Made by a program: the position numbers and the translations under genes. From contig NC_080583.1 in NCBI RefSeq assembly GCF_029962835.1, positions 54,291,658 through 54,355,657 of the forward strand: a stretch of 64,000 nt of DNA, read 5' to 3'. Source of the DNA: Magnolia sinica (taxonomy: Eukaryota > Streptophyta > Magnoliopsida > Magnoliales > Magnoliaceae). Of the stretch, positions 48,968 to 61,663 are shown in pieces. Every line of letters begins with the position of its first letter. The first letter of the stretch is position 1. Below the pieces are notes generated by a model that searched no databases, was not told the origin of the DNA, and saw nothing but the letters and a program-made list of their open reading frames with translations.

Positions 48968-51900
48968 TGTAATGACCTTGGAATTTTCTATGCTAATCTT
49001 TCCTTAAGTAGTTGTTTTGGGGTAATTAGCGCTTTACTCGATTGTTTGTGAAATCCGCATCAATCACTTTAAATTGTATCTGCATGGCTCTAAACGTGTA
49101 TATTAGTGAGCGCTACGTTACTCTGAAATCTAGGATCCATCGCTTAATCCAGTTGTTCTGGAAAATTTTTGGAAGATCTGGATCGGACCTGGACCGCGCG
49201 TCGGAAGTCCGATGGCGATGATCTTAGGCTGTTGCGGTCACCGAGTTGGGCTTGGTCATCTCCTCAAAAATCAAGTCCATGTGATGTTCTGGATCGATTT
49301 GCTTGAGCTCGGAGTGAAGAGTGTGAGAACGGTTAGAATTTAATAAGCTTTTATTGAAATCTGAGTCGCGTTGCTTGCGCGACGATTTTAAGTTATCTGA
49401 CCGTTGGATTTTGACCCAATTTCACCCTTTGATCAGGATAGTTGGCCCAAGCATATCCTAGTGCTTGTGGACCTGATCGAGATCCCGTGACCGTTGAATT
49501 GTGTGTGGTCCGCCATGGCTGATCTGAAGAGCCGGTCGGTATGAAAACTTAGCTTGACCTAGATCCATGGTCAAGGAGCTTAGGTCCGACCTTTCATGGT
49601 TATAGGCCCACCAGAAGTGCTTCGTTGGATCGAGAAAGGGTTACTTTGGTTATAACCTAAGTATACCTTGACCCTGGGGTTATTTTCATCAAGAATAGGC
49701 CTATTTATAGTCCTTAAACCCTAGCTCTCTTATCCATACGATTTTCTCTAACCCTAGCTTGGAAAGAGAGTGGAAAAGAGAGAGAAAGTGAGAGAGATAA
49801 GTTGGTGAATCATCTTGGATTCTTCCTTATTCTGCTTCATCTTTGAACCTTCACTTTGGATCGTTCTTCTGACGGTTCTGAGTCCTTTTGGGGTAAGTTA
49901 ACTTAACGCTAATCTGTGTTAGAGCTTAGATTAGTTTTGGTGTTGTTGTATCTCATTTCTATCCTTATTTTAGGGTATCCTATCGCCGTTGACGAAGACA
50001 ACTCGTCTAAATCAGTTCGGTGGTTCTTTCCTCGCTTAAGGTGCGGACTTTAAGTGTATAGGTTATGGTTTTCAAGGCTTTCAACGCCAGTTAGTGATTT
50101 ATTCTTGTTATGGATGAGATTTCACATGCCAAATGTTGTGTTTACATTGCTTTCCTGATATGCATGTGCTTTATTGAGATTTGTGTATTCTATGTGTATT
50201 TATAAAGTACCGTATACGTATAAAATATGCACTTATGTTTGCCATGATTATTTGTCATGTATGTGTGCTAGATGCATGTATGACAACTCCTTGGTAAAAG
50301 GAATTGTCTAAGTGCATGTATTTCAACATACGTCATATATGTTGTTCCATGTATGCTAAGTGTTTGTAGAAATGCATGAATGATCTAAGTGTAACTTATT
50401 ACACTAATTGTCGGCATTGAAAGTGATTCTCAATACTCCTATTGATGCGCATGATTTCCTTTATGCAAGTTACATTCCAAGTTATTTCAATTCAAGCATT
50501 TCCTATGCTTACATTTATGTTAAGTTGATATTCTTCAGATGCGTATGTACCATGATTTGAGTTGTTGTTCCATTACTGTTTTACATTCCATATGAGTATC
50601 TGTAGTAGCGTAAGGTGTTTGGGACTATGCCTTAGTCCAGGAAATCGATAATTGACCCTATATTCGTGATTGAGATTGCTTTCGCCACGTAGGACGTATT
50701 AGACGAACCCGAGTCGTATTAGAGTTGTCGACAGTGGTTTGGCCACGCGGAGTGTTTGTGCACTCTATGTCGTTCTATTCAACGTGCGCTCGTGTTAGTC
50801 AAGTTCGTCAACTAACCCGATTATCCGATGTATGTTTACCATGTATGGACGCTATTGCTTGAATCTAGGGTACCGAACTTACCAGTGAAATCCTATTAAC
50901 TATGGTACTTGATCCGCTAAGACTCATGAGCCGGACATGGTGGTATGGGGCACCGTGGTCGAGCTATCGGCCTATGCTGGGGTGACGAGCCTCCCCGTAG
51001 TGACCAGTGAGCAACTAATCTCGTGAGCCGATTATGGTGGTATGGGATACTATATTCGTGCTGTCGGCCTACATTGATTGGTGACGAGCCCTTTGTAGTG
51101 ACCTCGAGCATACCTGGATACCGCAATGAGGTGATGAGCCAAACTGTGGTAGGAAGGGCATGAAAGGCGTTCATTGATTGGTGACGAGCCCTTTACTACG
51201 ACCTCAAACATATGATCGTATGAGAAGTCTAGGATTGACGACCTTAGAATGGATTACTGTTTGGATGGTGATATGAGGAAGGTATCTTAGCTTCCCAATC
51301 CTGCTGTGTGAAATGGACTAATAACAACTTGGTAATCATATCCATGCACCGCATTTGCATGTGCTTTGTAGATGTGGCGCACTTTGAGGCGATGTCATGC
51401 GTAACGTAAGATGAAAACGCTGAGGGTGTACGCGTGAGGGCACGCATCATTTTGCATACATCCTTGCATTAACAAGAGTACTTAGGATTTATTTAATTGT
51501 TCTGCTTTATCATTACTGTTTGATTGAACTGATAACATGTTAACCAGTGCCTTATTGTTCCACTGAGTTGATCACTCACTCCCACGTTTCTGGGGCGGTG
51601 TTAAACACCCACCAGACTCTGTCTTAGGCTCTGATGTTGCAGATGTGGATGCGACTTCTGAGGCAGAGCGGGAGCTGGATGATGACGAGGCTGCCTTCTC
51701 CTATATGCAGTTTTCAGACGGGTTCTAGCGAGCCTCGGTCTGATGCGCGGGATCTCTGGGATTATTTTTGGGATCTTAAATGATGTAATTCGATACTTAT
51801 AATTTTGTTAAATAACACTTTTATTCGATCTGGCTTGTATATGTAATTCAGGGGTTTACACTTGTACACATATTTTACTATAAGTCTTCCGCTTACTTTA

Positions 51901-52060
51901 ATCACTTATCCCTGAATCATATCTGTGTTTTGGCTTAATCTATTCCATGTTTTATGCACTAATACAGTCAACATACATCCTTCATTAAATATGTTGCATA
52001 AGTGATGTTTTGGAACTCGGGAGCTGAGTTATGCTCGACCCCCGAATTTCAGGGCTTACA
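48968..52060 (+). mobile_element. S: solo LTR (3093 bp) of a Tekay-like family
   Basis: Starts TGTAATGACCTTGG and ends TTTCAGGGCTTACA, with a perfect 5-bp duplication CCTTA (48963-48967 and 52061-52065). There is no interior or primer site, so it is a recombination product. It shares with the LTRs of T and G an approximately 80-bp block centred on ATGGTGGTATGGG...GTAGTGACC, here at about 50921-51006 and 51019-51103, with worn copies to 51215. That relates it to the Tekay-like elements. It interrupts the older Copia-like stretch. Confidence 0.88.
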
Positions 52061-53085
52061 CCTTATGAGGTAACCAATGTAGTGAGAGGATGGTGGAATC
52101 TCTTACAAGTAATGGATATTTAGTTTTTAAGAGAGATTCACCTAGATAGGTCTTCTAGAGGATGTAGACAAGGATGAATATACCTATAGGCTTAATCTCT
52201 AATATCTAGAAAATGGTGGAGATCAAGTGCATCTTCATAATGGAGGTTGGAATCATCATTAGAGTGGTAATCTGAAGAAAGATGACTTAAATCTCGTATG
52301 TTTATAATCATAGGATGAGGGATAAGAATGAGGAATCACCTAAGCTCTAATTGGACAAAAAATCTATTAAAATGCCTAAGAATCAAATGTCCATTTTATA
52401 AAAATCGTGTTGCAATGGCTATAAAATGGCTAATTACGGCTCTTTTGATGGGATCGAAAGGCCCTTCATAGAATCAAGTTGTCCCTTGATCCCATCGAGA
52501 AACTCTAAGAATTTTCTATTTAGTTATTGGACTGTTTCTTCGATCACATCAAGCGGTCCTTCTATTCCATCGAGTCCCATCGACAGCCTATTAATAGGAT
52601 TGAGAACAATTTGAAAACAACTATTTTTGGTTGTTTGATTTACAGTAGCTTTGCAACTCTTTTAGCCAATATTATCATATTCTAATTGAGCTCCGAATAT
52701 GATGATCAACCAAGAGTTTAACTATTTGAGAATGAATCATTTAGAGGATATATTGTTTTAAATATAAGGTTAAGGTCACCAAGGCACTTCAAATTACATC
52801 TTCTTCACTCATTGGTGCTTCATGTCCTATTGTGTCTTCGGTTTTTAAGGGCTCAACCGACTCATTGACACATGTAGTCATGTGATTGACAAATAAGTGG
52901 ACAAATAAGTGCACTAACAATCTCCTGTTTTGTCAATTAGGTGATAAAAACTTAACCTAGACCTTATCATGGTTCATACCAATGATAAAATAAAACAACT
53001 AAAAATATTACATGTCAAATATAAAGATTTATAACTCAAATACAATAAGACATGTAAAAATAAAAATGTGATCAATCCAAAGGGA
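52061..53085 (-). mobile_element. Worn Copia-like remnant, right part: LTR start and polypurine tract
   Basis: On the minus strand, TGACAAAACAGGAGAT is followed at 52919 by TGTTAGTGCAC. The combination of a purine-rich '-GGAGAT' and an LTR starting TGTTAG is typical of plant Copia elements. Bases 52920-53085 would be the last non-coding interior. Within the LTR, 52435-52580 holds a cluster of GATGGGATCGA / TCCCATCGAG motifs. No coding remains. Confidence 0.45.
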
Positions 53086-54465
53086 TGACAACCCCAAATG
53101 TAGGCTTTGATGTAGCTTTAACTCGGCGAGACTGAGATTGAATCCTCAGGGACTTATATTTGTCTGTTCTCAAAAATACTTTAAAACCAGGATGAAACTA
53201 GAATTAATTATGAAACTTGAATTAGAATAAATAATAATGGAAATCTACATAATGTAGAGAAAAAATTAATAAAATAAAACACTAGAGTGCTAATGATCTA
53301 CTTCTAGCCATTCTCAATGCCTAATTCACTTTATTCAATTAGATAACTCATCTAGAATCAAAGTCCTTTCCTATCCTGCCAGATAATAAAGTTATTAATT
53401 TAAAATTTACAAACCAAAATAGATTTGAACTTCAATTAATTCAGTTCCCACATGAAGCACTAAGTTATTGATCATAGGGAGTTCAAAGTATCTATCATGC
53501 ACATAGTCTACGATAAATCCTTGAATTTTATAGATAAATCCCATGCAGAATAGATAAGCCAACAACTTGGCCTTCTTAAGCATCCAAAGTGTCTAAAGTC
53601 CATAATGGATTAAAGTAAACTAAAACCAAAGCTTTATTCAAACTAAAATCACTAAATTGTTCATCATTCAAACCAATAAACTTAAATAAAAGTAAACTAA
53701 AATATTAAAAATAACTATAAGCTTCACGTCTTAGCCCTAGCTAAGAGATTTGGCCAACCATTGTCATAGTTGAACTAAACTCAAACGAAAACATGAAAAA
53801 CAACTTAGAACCGAAAGATTGAAAAAGAAGAACGACTCCATAGAAGCTCTTTAACCTCTTGCTCTCTCTCTCTCTCTCAAACCCTAATTTGTATCTAGAA
53901 TAGCCTAAATCACCCCTTTAAATAGGAAAATTCTGTACCAACTTTGTACAACTTAAATTTTTTGCATTTTTGTTACACTTCGGTGGCACCGATGATCACC
54001 TTTAGTTACACTGAGACCAGTCGAAGGGTCCTCCGATTGCAACTAAATATTCTCATAATATGTTTGAACTCTCTGTCTCATTTACGTCACACTGAACATC
54101 GCTTCAGTGGCCCCTACCAGTCAAGCTGAATTAAGTCTGAAAATCAATATTTCTTGCTGGACTAATTTTTACACTTTTGGTTGGACTGAACATTTTGTTA
54201 TTTGACTGTGTGATTTTTTAGCCTAGGCACTTGGTTTTCTTAGATCTTTGGCACTTGAATTCTTTAAAATTGTCCTCCAAACATCTAATACTCATTGTGA
54301 TCATTCTTTAAGCATTAAATCTTTGCTTTAATCGTCATTTTCATCTTAATTCTCCAAATTACCTCGTATAATAAAACAAATGTATTTAGATCAATTTAGC
54401 ATGCCTATGCATATAAGACCAATACACAATTGAGGGTAAATATGTAATATTTCATACTCAACCCA
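53086..54465 (-). repeat. Athila-like LTR on the minus strand (single, about 1380 bp)
   Basis: Read on the minus strand it starts TGGGTTGAGTATGAAATATT, passes through a 'TTAAAGCAAAGAT' section like the Athila A LTR, and ends with GGATTCAATCTCAGTCTCGC...CTACATTTGGGGTTGTCA, matching the Athila A block GGATTCGACCTCAGTCTTAC...CACTTGGGGTTATGAACA. Purine-rich TTTAGGGGGAGCAT adjoins its start, so it may be a 3' LTR with a little interior (54466-54635). No matching duplication was found, so solo LTR or truncated element remains open. Confidence 0.65.
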
Positions 54466-54635
54466 ATGCTCCCCCTAAATTTCTCTCCATATCTCTATCA
54501 ATTCACTGGAACAACAAATAAAACCTGTAAACTATAATTCAACTTATTTTGGTGAGACTTGTTCTCCTCCTTTTTCATCAGTATTTGACAAAGAGTTAAT
54601 TCCATACCTATACCAATAAATTCAGAATACATAAA
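54466..54635 (-). other. Short interior remnant next to the minus-strand LTR
   Basis: The minus strand holds a purine-rich tract and 'CTGATGAAAAAGGAGGAGAAC'-like sequence, without coding. It ends at ATAAA, directly followed by the LTR of element G. Origin unclear. Confidence 0.3.
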
Positions 54636-57600
54636 TGTAACACCCTGTACTTTCCAGTACTCGAACGTTACCATTTAAAACCTAGTTAATGAATAGAAGT
54701 AACCTGGACCATCCCTCAAGCCGTTTAATAACACTAGGACGAGTTTAGAGGCTAGTCGGGACGTCCACTAACAACTTCGACTCTCGAACCACCAACTTAG
54801 GATCTGCAACATTCCACGAATTAACCCAACCTTTGGATTTTGGCCCCAACCCTGCTATTGCAAAATTCAATTACTCAAGGCATACTAGGAGGTTACAAGT
54901 AGTCCTAGAGCCATCCATTAGGGGTTGTAGGAGCTGAGTTGAACCCTACATCAGCCAAGAGGGTAAGTTTAACTAATCACTTCAAGATAAAGATGTTGTA
55001 GGTCACCAATACGGACACTGTATACTACTATCACCGTTTGAGGATTAATTAATGGCCAACCAGGCACTTGAAACCTCTGAAAACCCCTTTCAACTGTTAA
55101 AACAAAATCTCAGACCCCTCTGACCATTGAATCGCGATGTATGGGCCAGATAAAGCCCCGAAGAGTTTAGTACAGCCCACTTAGGCCTCAGTTGCACCCC
55201 ACACTGGGCCAGGACCCCTGGGCGGGGTCCTTAAATAGAATGGACGGAGTAGATTCATCACAAACATTACTGTGAACCGCACGCGGGGTGCATGTGCACC
55301 CAGCATACCCATGCATGATGTGCACTGAACAAAGCTCGTCGGTCAAATGACCTTTGACCGAGCACTCACGCAAAAACAAGAGGAATCCCTCCTTCCATTT
55401 TAGAATTTGAATCTGATGAGCTACAAGCCCCAAAGTCGACCACACTGAGTACTTCTTGGATGATCCAAGCTTCTCGTGGGGCCTGCCTAACCAAAACGGT
55501 ATAGGGGTTTGGACCCATGCATAGGAATGTAGGAGTTGGGTCTCAACCGTCCATTCCTTTCATGTATAGCTAGGATCCAAGATGAGGGACCATTAGGTGG
55601 CTTAGTGGGCAAGCCAACACTAGTTTATCCAAGGGATTACAGCCATCCACTTGCCTGCTTGAGAGAAGTCCTCTCACAACCTAAAATGGCCAGGCATGTT
55701 AAAAAGGAAGAAAAAGGAGTTTTTCTTTTTATGGATAGAAGAAGCTGTCACAACTATGACCGTTCCCTGGGGCTGCGTGGAGCCATCCCAGCCCTTCTAG
55801 TAGGGTGGTATGAGATGAGAAGGTGCATTATCTCATCTTATGAGAAAAAGAAGAAAAATCGGATCTCTCATGAGATGAACCAGGGTTTGTGTTGGTAGCC
55901 TAAAAAGTGGGCCCCTCACTGATCAGGGGACCCATCTGGTCTGCTCAAATGGACCATATCATGGCAATACACATAGGACAACAATTTGCCATTGATGCTC
56001 GAATCATCTTCCCCATTAACTTGTTTGAGCCTGGTCACGAGATGGGCCCCACCAGACCCAAAGGATGTACTTTTGGGAAGGCCAATGTTTTAGCAATCCA
56101 TCCCCAAACATGGATGGGCCACATGCATAATCATCTTTTGATCATAATCGTTGCATGAGAAGAGCTTTTTCCAACCGTTGATGGCATCTCTCCCTGCCTG
56201 CTTCCACACCAGGAAAAGAAAGGGAGAGAGAGAAAGAAAGAAATCAAAGAGAAACGAGAGAGGGAGAGAGAAATGAAGAAAGAAATCAAAGAGAAAAGAG
56301 AGGGAGAGAGAAAGTGAGGAAGAAAAGAAAGAGGGAGAGAATAGGAGAGTGGCCCACCCTACTGACTGGGTCTGGTAACGGCCTAACTACCTGTCCCTTT
56401 TCCTTCTTTTTAGGTAGATTTTAGCCACCTTGGAGGCTGAAACAGTGATCCAACCTAGCTGCAAATTCAGACCAAAGTCAGGCCCTGCACCAGGCTGAAA
56501 AATAGCCCTCTTGCTGGGCCGTTAAAAGGTCCGAAGCAGGGATCACACAAGCCATGAAAATAGCATTCAGCTACTATATAAATGTAGGTGAAAACCAGCT
56601 TGAAAATGGCTGAACATGTAACTTGAAAATAGCTGGAAGTTACAACTTGAAAATGGCTGATAGTCAGGCTGAAGGCAGTTGAAAATCTGCTTGGGAACGA
56701 CTGAGATTTTGACCCGAAAATAGCTGATTATCCAGCTTGAAAAATAGCCTAAAAACCTGTAACCTAAAACAGTTGAAAACTCAGCTTAAGGGTAGTTGAA
56801 ATAGGGGCCAAGATTGGGACCCAAACCAGGCTGAAAGCAAACCTTCTGCTAGACCGTCAATCAGTCTGAAACAGGCCTCATCAGACCATGAAAAACTAGT
56901 AGATCTCCAGGCCATTGAAATGAGATGATCAGGCCCTTAACTAGACCGGAAGTTAGAAGAGAGCATGCCCTTACAGGACCTCCAAACGGGCTGGTAAAAA
57001 GTGTTGCTGCAGGCCTTCAAACTGGCCTCAATCCTAAGCTGAAACCAGGCCTAGATTTGTGCTAAAACTGGGCTCCAGCTGGGGCATTGGTTCAACATGG
57101 AACTAGGTTTTCATCAGCTTTCAAACTGGGCTACAGACATCTCTTACCTGGGCATGAAATAGGCTCAAAATGACCCTTAAAAGGGCCTTCAATCCAGCCC
57201 AGAAGCTGGCCGCACCTAATTTCACCAGGTGGGCCTCACGTTAACTCATAGTGGGTTGTACGAAGCCTACAGGGTGGGCCACATCCGAGTTTCAAGCTCA
57301 GTGGGCCACACCATCGTCAGACAATGGGCCGCACATGAGTTTCAAACTCAGTAGGCCGCACCATCTTCAATGTCGGCTGCACTATGCACCATCATGGGTC
57401 TCATCTTAAACCACAGGTGGGCCGCACCCTGTAAATAGGGTGGGCTGCACGCTGCATGGTTTAGATGGGCCACACCCAACTTGCGTGTGGGCCCATAGGT
57501 GCTTATGGGCCGACCATTGTAGTCCTAGGGCGGTCAGCCCAGTGAAATTGTGGAGTTCGTTTGGTACCTATTAGACTGGGTCCAGTTAGGCCCAGTCTAG

Positions 57601-59486
57601 GCCTTGTTTATGGATGTAACCTAGGCCCAATTTGGGCCACTTGTTGGACCAAGATCTGGTGGGCCTGGACACCCCAAATTCAGGCCCAAATGCCCTTGTT
57701 CATGGGCCCTCACAAACCTACATAATATCAATTGATTTAAAACCTTGGAAATATGTGGCTAATACAAGCTATGAACTCTAGGGGCTACTTGCGCTATTCT
57801 TGGGCCGTAAAATATTCACATAAACGTTGAATCGGAGTAAATACCGTGACCCTCTAGGTGATGATTTTTCTTCCCCTTGAACTTTCCATCTCTAAACTAG
57901 ATCAAGGATAGTTCTTTTAGCAGTTGCAAATGATATCCTAGGAGTGGATGATCATTCGACTTGCTTGCTTAAATACATGCCTTATAATTATACTTAGCCA
58001 ATGATTAACTATTGAACAGATATTTGAGAAATGATTAAATCTCTAACCTTTTTTTTTATCACCGATTATGGGTCCGATCCTTTGATTAGTTTACTATTAT
58101 CACATGTTTTAAAAATTCATTGAATCACATAATTGTCTTATTTAAAAGTATGCCCTTGATTCACCAAGGCATTGATTAGTTGTGCTAGAACTATATATTT
58201 AGAACTGAATCATGTTTATATATTTATGTATCGTATGATTATATTGGTTGCAAGTCACATAATGATTGAAACTTCTCTATAAAAACTCCTATTAAAAGCA
58301 ATTCCGTGCTTAGGGTGTAACAGAACTAATTACAATGAGAATAGACCCTTAACATGGAGGTTATGGTTAGTGGTGGTTTAGTTCATGGGATTTGCCATTT
58401 ATGGAGTGATTCCACTTATGTGACTATGGAATGAACCTCGCAACATTTATTACCAACATTGTTACTCGTATTTGAATCATACATACTGTCTCATTTAGTC
58501 GCTGCATTTAAAGATTTAAACATTTCATTCCTAGTCAGTATATGGTGGTAGTTCCCTTATATTGAGAATTGACTGACCACGTGTTGATGTGTTCTATCCA
58601 TACCCTAAAGCAGTAGTCTCATGAGTCGAGGATGGTGGTATAGGACCTATGCCCGAGCTGTCGGCTTACGCTGGTGACGAGCCCCCGTAGTGACCTTGAG
58701 CTTATTTAAATTGGCTGATTATAACTGGACTAATAATGGTTTGGCTAATCATGCATACATAGCATACCCACTGTATTGGAGAGTTTGGCACTACACACAT
58801 ACTATGTACTTTCGCTGGTGACCGGCTATATTGGTGAGTTTGGGACTACGCATGTGCTATGTACTTTCACTAGTGATCAGCTATATTGGTGAGTTTGGCA
58901 CTACCCACGTATTACGTACTTTCACTGGTGACCGACCACATTGCTCGGGTGACAAGCCCAATGTCTGCACGGATGAGCATCCCTAGGGCGATGATTACAT
59001 TCACGCATCCATGCATATAATAAGACTACATTTACTATTTTTTAGTTGCCTGGACATTTTATATTACTTCTTATCTAGGTCGGTGGTGTGTAATATTGAG
59101 GGGAGATCACACTAAGCTGGCCACTCATTCATTAATGTTTAACCATACAGAGGAGGTAGGTACAGGTGCTGATGGACGTGCGGTGGACCCGGAGTCATCC
59201 ATAGTTGATGAGGAATTTTATGACGAGGAGTCACATTAGGAAGCGGCTATGTACTATGATTTGAATCAGTATGATTAGTTGTCTTAGTTTTTGAATAATT
59301 ATATTTTGGAAATTTGTATATGGGCCTCAGCTGAGTGGCCCAGGATATTGTTTTGGGTTGGGATGCACCTATTCTACACTTTACTTCTATTAATCGCACT
59401 TTGATTTGATTGAGTTGATCACCAGTTAACACCAGGTTTTCAGGAAATGAGTTGTATACTTGGGTCTCGAAAACCAGGATGTTACA
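54636..59486 (+). repeat. G 5' LTR (4851 bp)
   Basis: The first 960 bp repeat at 61664-62631. Inside are a GA-rich tract (56217-56345), a decayed array of 'CTTGAAAATGGCTGA' phrases (56560-56800), a stretch rich in GTGGGCCGCACC (57220-57500), one copy of the block shared with S and T (58619-58705) and a 3 x 55-bp tandem array (58771-58935). Open frames in it are short and unsupported. Confidence 0.85.
58771..58935 (+). repeat. Tandem array, three 55-bp units, in the G LTR
   Basis: Unit starts are at 58771, 58826 and 58881, each beginning CT-TATTGG-GAGTTTGG-ACTAC and ending in TTTC-CT-GTGA-C. The exact 55-bp spacing in all three units suggests fairly recent amplification inside the LTR. Confidence 0.85.
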
Positions 59487-59489
59487 AGT

Positions 59490-59502
59490 TGGTATCAAAG
59501 CG
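59490..59502 (+). other. Primer-binding site, initiator tRNA-Met type, of G
   Basis: TGGTATCAAAGCG, three bases after the LTR end, against the usual TGGTATCAGAGC complementary to initiator tRNA-Met. This supports a chromovirus-type element and fixes the LTR end at 59486. Confidence 0.85.
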
Positions 59503-61663
59503 GAGTCTAAGATAGCCTGGTTGTGAGATCCATATGCAATATCCTTAAGTAAATAACTAGGAGAAACTTAAGAGTTTCCCCTAGGAAGAAGTTAGGATGA
59601 GCAAACATAGATACTAAAATACTTAGGGTCCCTTAGATGGCAGTAGGATAAAGAACTGCTCTCGTACTAACTAAAAGGGAATACGAACATAAACTGAACT
59701 CTTAGGACCCTTGGGAACGTCAAGATGGTCATTTGGGCTTAAGAACGGGAACCTTAACCTCTTGAAATTTCAACTAGGAATGTCATGTAGATTTATGGAC
59801 TAAACTTGAACACCACACGGTAGGCATGATGATGGGATCTCTAACTTTAGTATTACTTCATTATTAACTAAAAGCATTTTTGCAATGCCTAAACCGCAAA
59901 CTTTGATCCTTCAGGAAGCCATGCTGCCTGTGTTGAGGTCATAGCGAACCAACACAATTGATATCCATCCCATCCCTTCAACTGAGCGTCAAAGGGAGCG
60001 TAGCCACAAGTACATGCCTGGCCTCCCACTTGGGGTTACAAACATAGACCACGAATCAGAAGCAGTGGGGGACTCTCCTTCCCCCCAGATCCTCACATCG
60101 GGTCTACCATCGCGATATTTCGAACAGAGGACGCCTACCGTTAAGGCATCCGTAGGAGGGCAGATCGGGGCAGCAGCTTTTGCAGCCATTGAGCAAATGG
60201 CTGCAGCCATTCAACGGCAACAAGATATGTTCATGCGATAATAGCAGGACATGTATATGCTAATGATGGAGTCCTTGCGGGGTAGGGACCACAGAAAGGC
60301 ATCTCAAGAGAGAGATGGCAGAAGTGCGGACATTTTTAAACAATTCCAGAGGCTTTGGCCTCCAACATTCGAAGGGACGCATACCCAGTGTAGGAAGAAT
60401 ACTGGCTGGCAAGGATAAACAAACTGATGCGACCTTTATAGTGCTCGGATGCACAGATGGTAACCTTGGCTACCTACTTTGTAGAGGGAGTGGCAGATAA
60501 CTAGTGGCAAAGTATGCAACGAGGCATCCCGACCACATACGCCTGGACGTGGGCCAGCTTCAAAACAAAATTTTTGGAAAAATACTTTCCGCGATCGTGG
60601 CGAAATGAGAAGATCGCACAATTCCTGAAGCTAGAGTAGGGGAACCTGACCGTCGTGCAATACGAGGCAAGATTTAACGAACTATCCCGGTATGTACCCA
60701 CGGCCCTTGAGGACAAAGAATACAAGTTGCAAAAGTTTAAGGAAGGGCTTAAGCCCAGGATACAGTCTCGTCTATGCATGTGGGATTTCGGGGCTTCTCG
60801 GAATTGGTATGCAAAGCAGTGAGAGTAGAGAAGGACTACGAGCACACCATTCGCTCCTGCCTCCCAGCCCAAGAAACTCCAGTCCGACCGAGGTAGACTC
60901 CTCTTACTCCGCCCATTCCAGCAGGAGGGATCGGAGTCTAGCCCATATGTGCCCCACCTGCGCCCCTAAGGATGTACTGCGAGTACTGCAACTAGAATGG
61001 CCACATTGCCCGATATTACTATAGGAGGAGAGTCGATGAGGGTGTCCCACAACCAGTGAATCGCCCCTAGCCGAACCAAGCAGCAGCTAGAGCGGCACCT
61101 AGGCCGTGGCTGCCTAGACTGGGACCCCTGGCTTAACAAAGGGTTCCCCCGACTCGGATGTATGTTGTTGCCATTATGGGAGCTGAAGAGAACCCTCTCC
61201 AGGCAATCCATGGTACAACTCATATTAATGGTACGCCTATACTCCACTCGTTTGATTCTGACGCAACTTTATCTTTCATAGATTCTAGTATTGCAACCAG
61301 GCTAGAATTGAACACAACTCGATGCATGCCCCCCTAGTCGTGGTTTCAAATTCGTTGAAACAGACAAAGTATGCAAAGCATGTCCCCCAACCCTCACCTA
61401 TCCAACAACATGCCACTTGTATAATCCTCCCACATTAATAATCAATATGAGCATTATTAAATCCTAATGGTAAAAACTTCTTTAAGGGGGGTAGAGGGTA
61501 AGTACCCTTGTCTTAGTAGTGAGTCATGGGGTACTTTCTTATACAAATAAAGTTATGACGGAGAACGAACGAATGCATATGGACATCATGAGATAGATTG
61601 TTGTCTATATTCATAGTCGGGTACTGAATTTCAGGGGCGAAATTCTCTTTAAGGGGGATAGTT
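59503..61663 (+). mobile_element. G interior: gag and start of protease (fossil)
   Basis: After about 400 bp of leader, gag-type sequence runs from about 59920 to 60980. It includes 'AAIEQMAAAIQRQQDMFM', a 'PPTFEGTHTQCRKNTGW'-like stretch, and a segment resembling the conserved chromovirus gag core 'EKYFPRSWRNEKIAQFLKLE' and 'YEARFNELSRYVP'. About 61150-61320 resembles the start of the aspartic protease domain. No RT or integrase follows; sequence goes straight to the 3' polypurine tract (61644-61663). Several breaks. Confidence 0.8.

Noticed and set aside
54900-56160. Several plus-strand frames of 80-120 codons in the G LTR
   Set aside because: Inside an LTR; the homologous part of the 3' LTR does not support a protein and no family is recognisable.
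59490-59502. Part of a tRNA gene
   Set aside because: It is a short primer site complementary to tRNA-Met next to an LTR end, without cloverleaf sequence around it.
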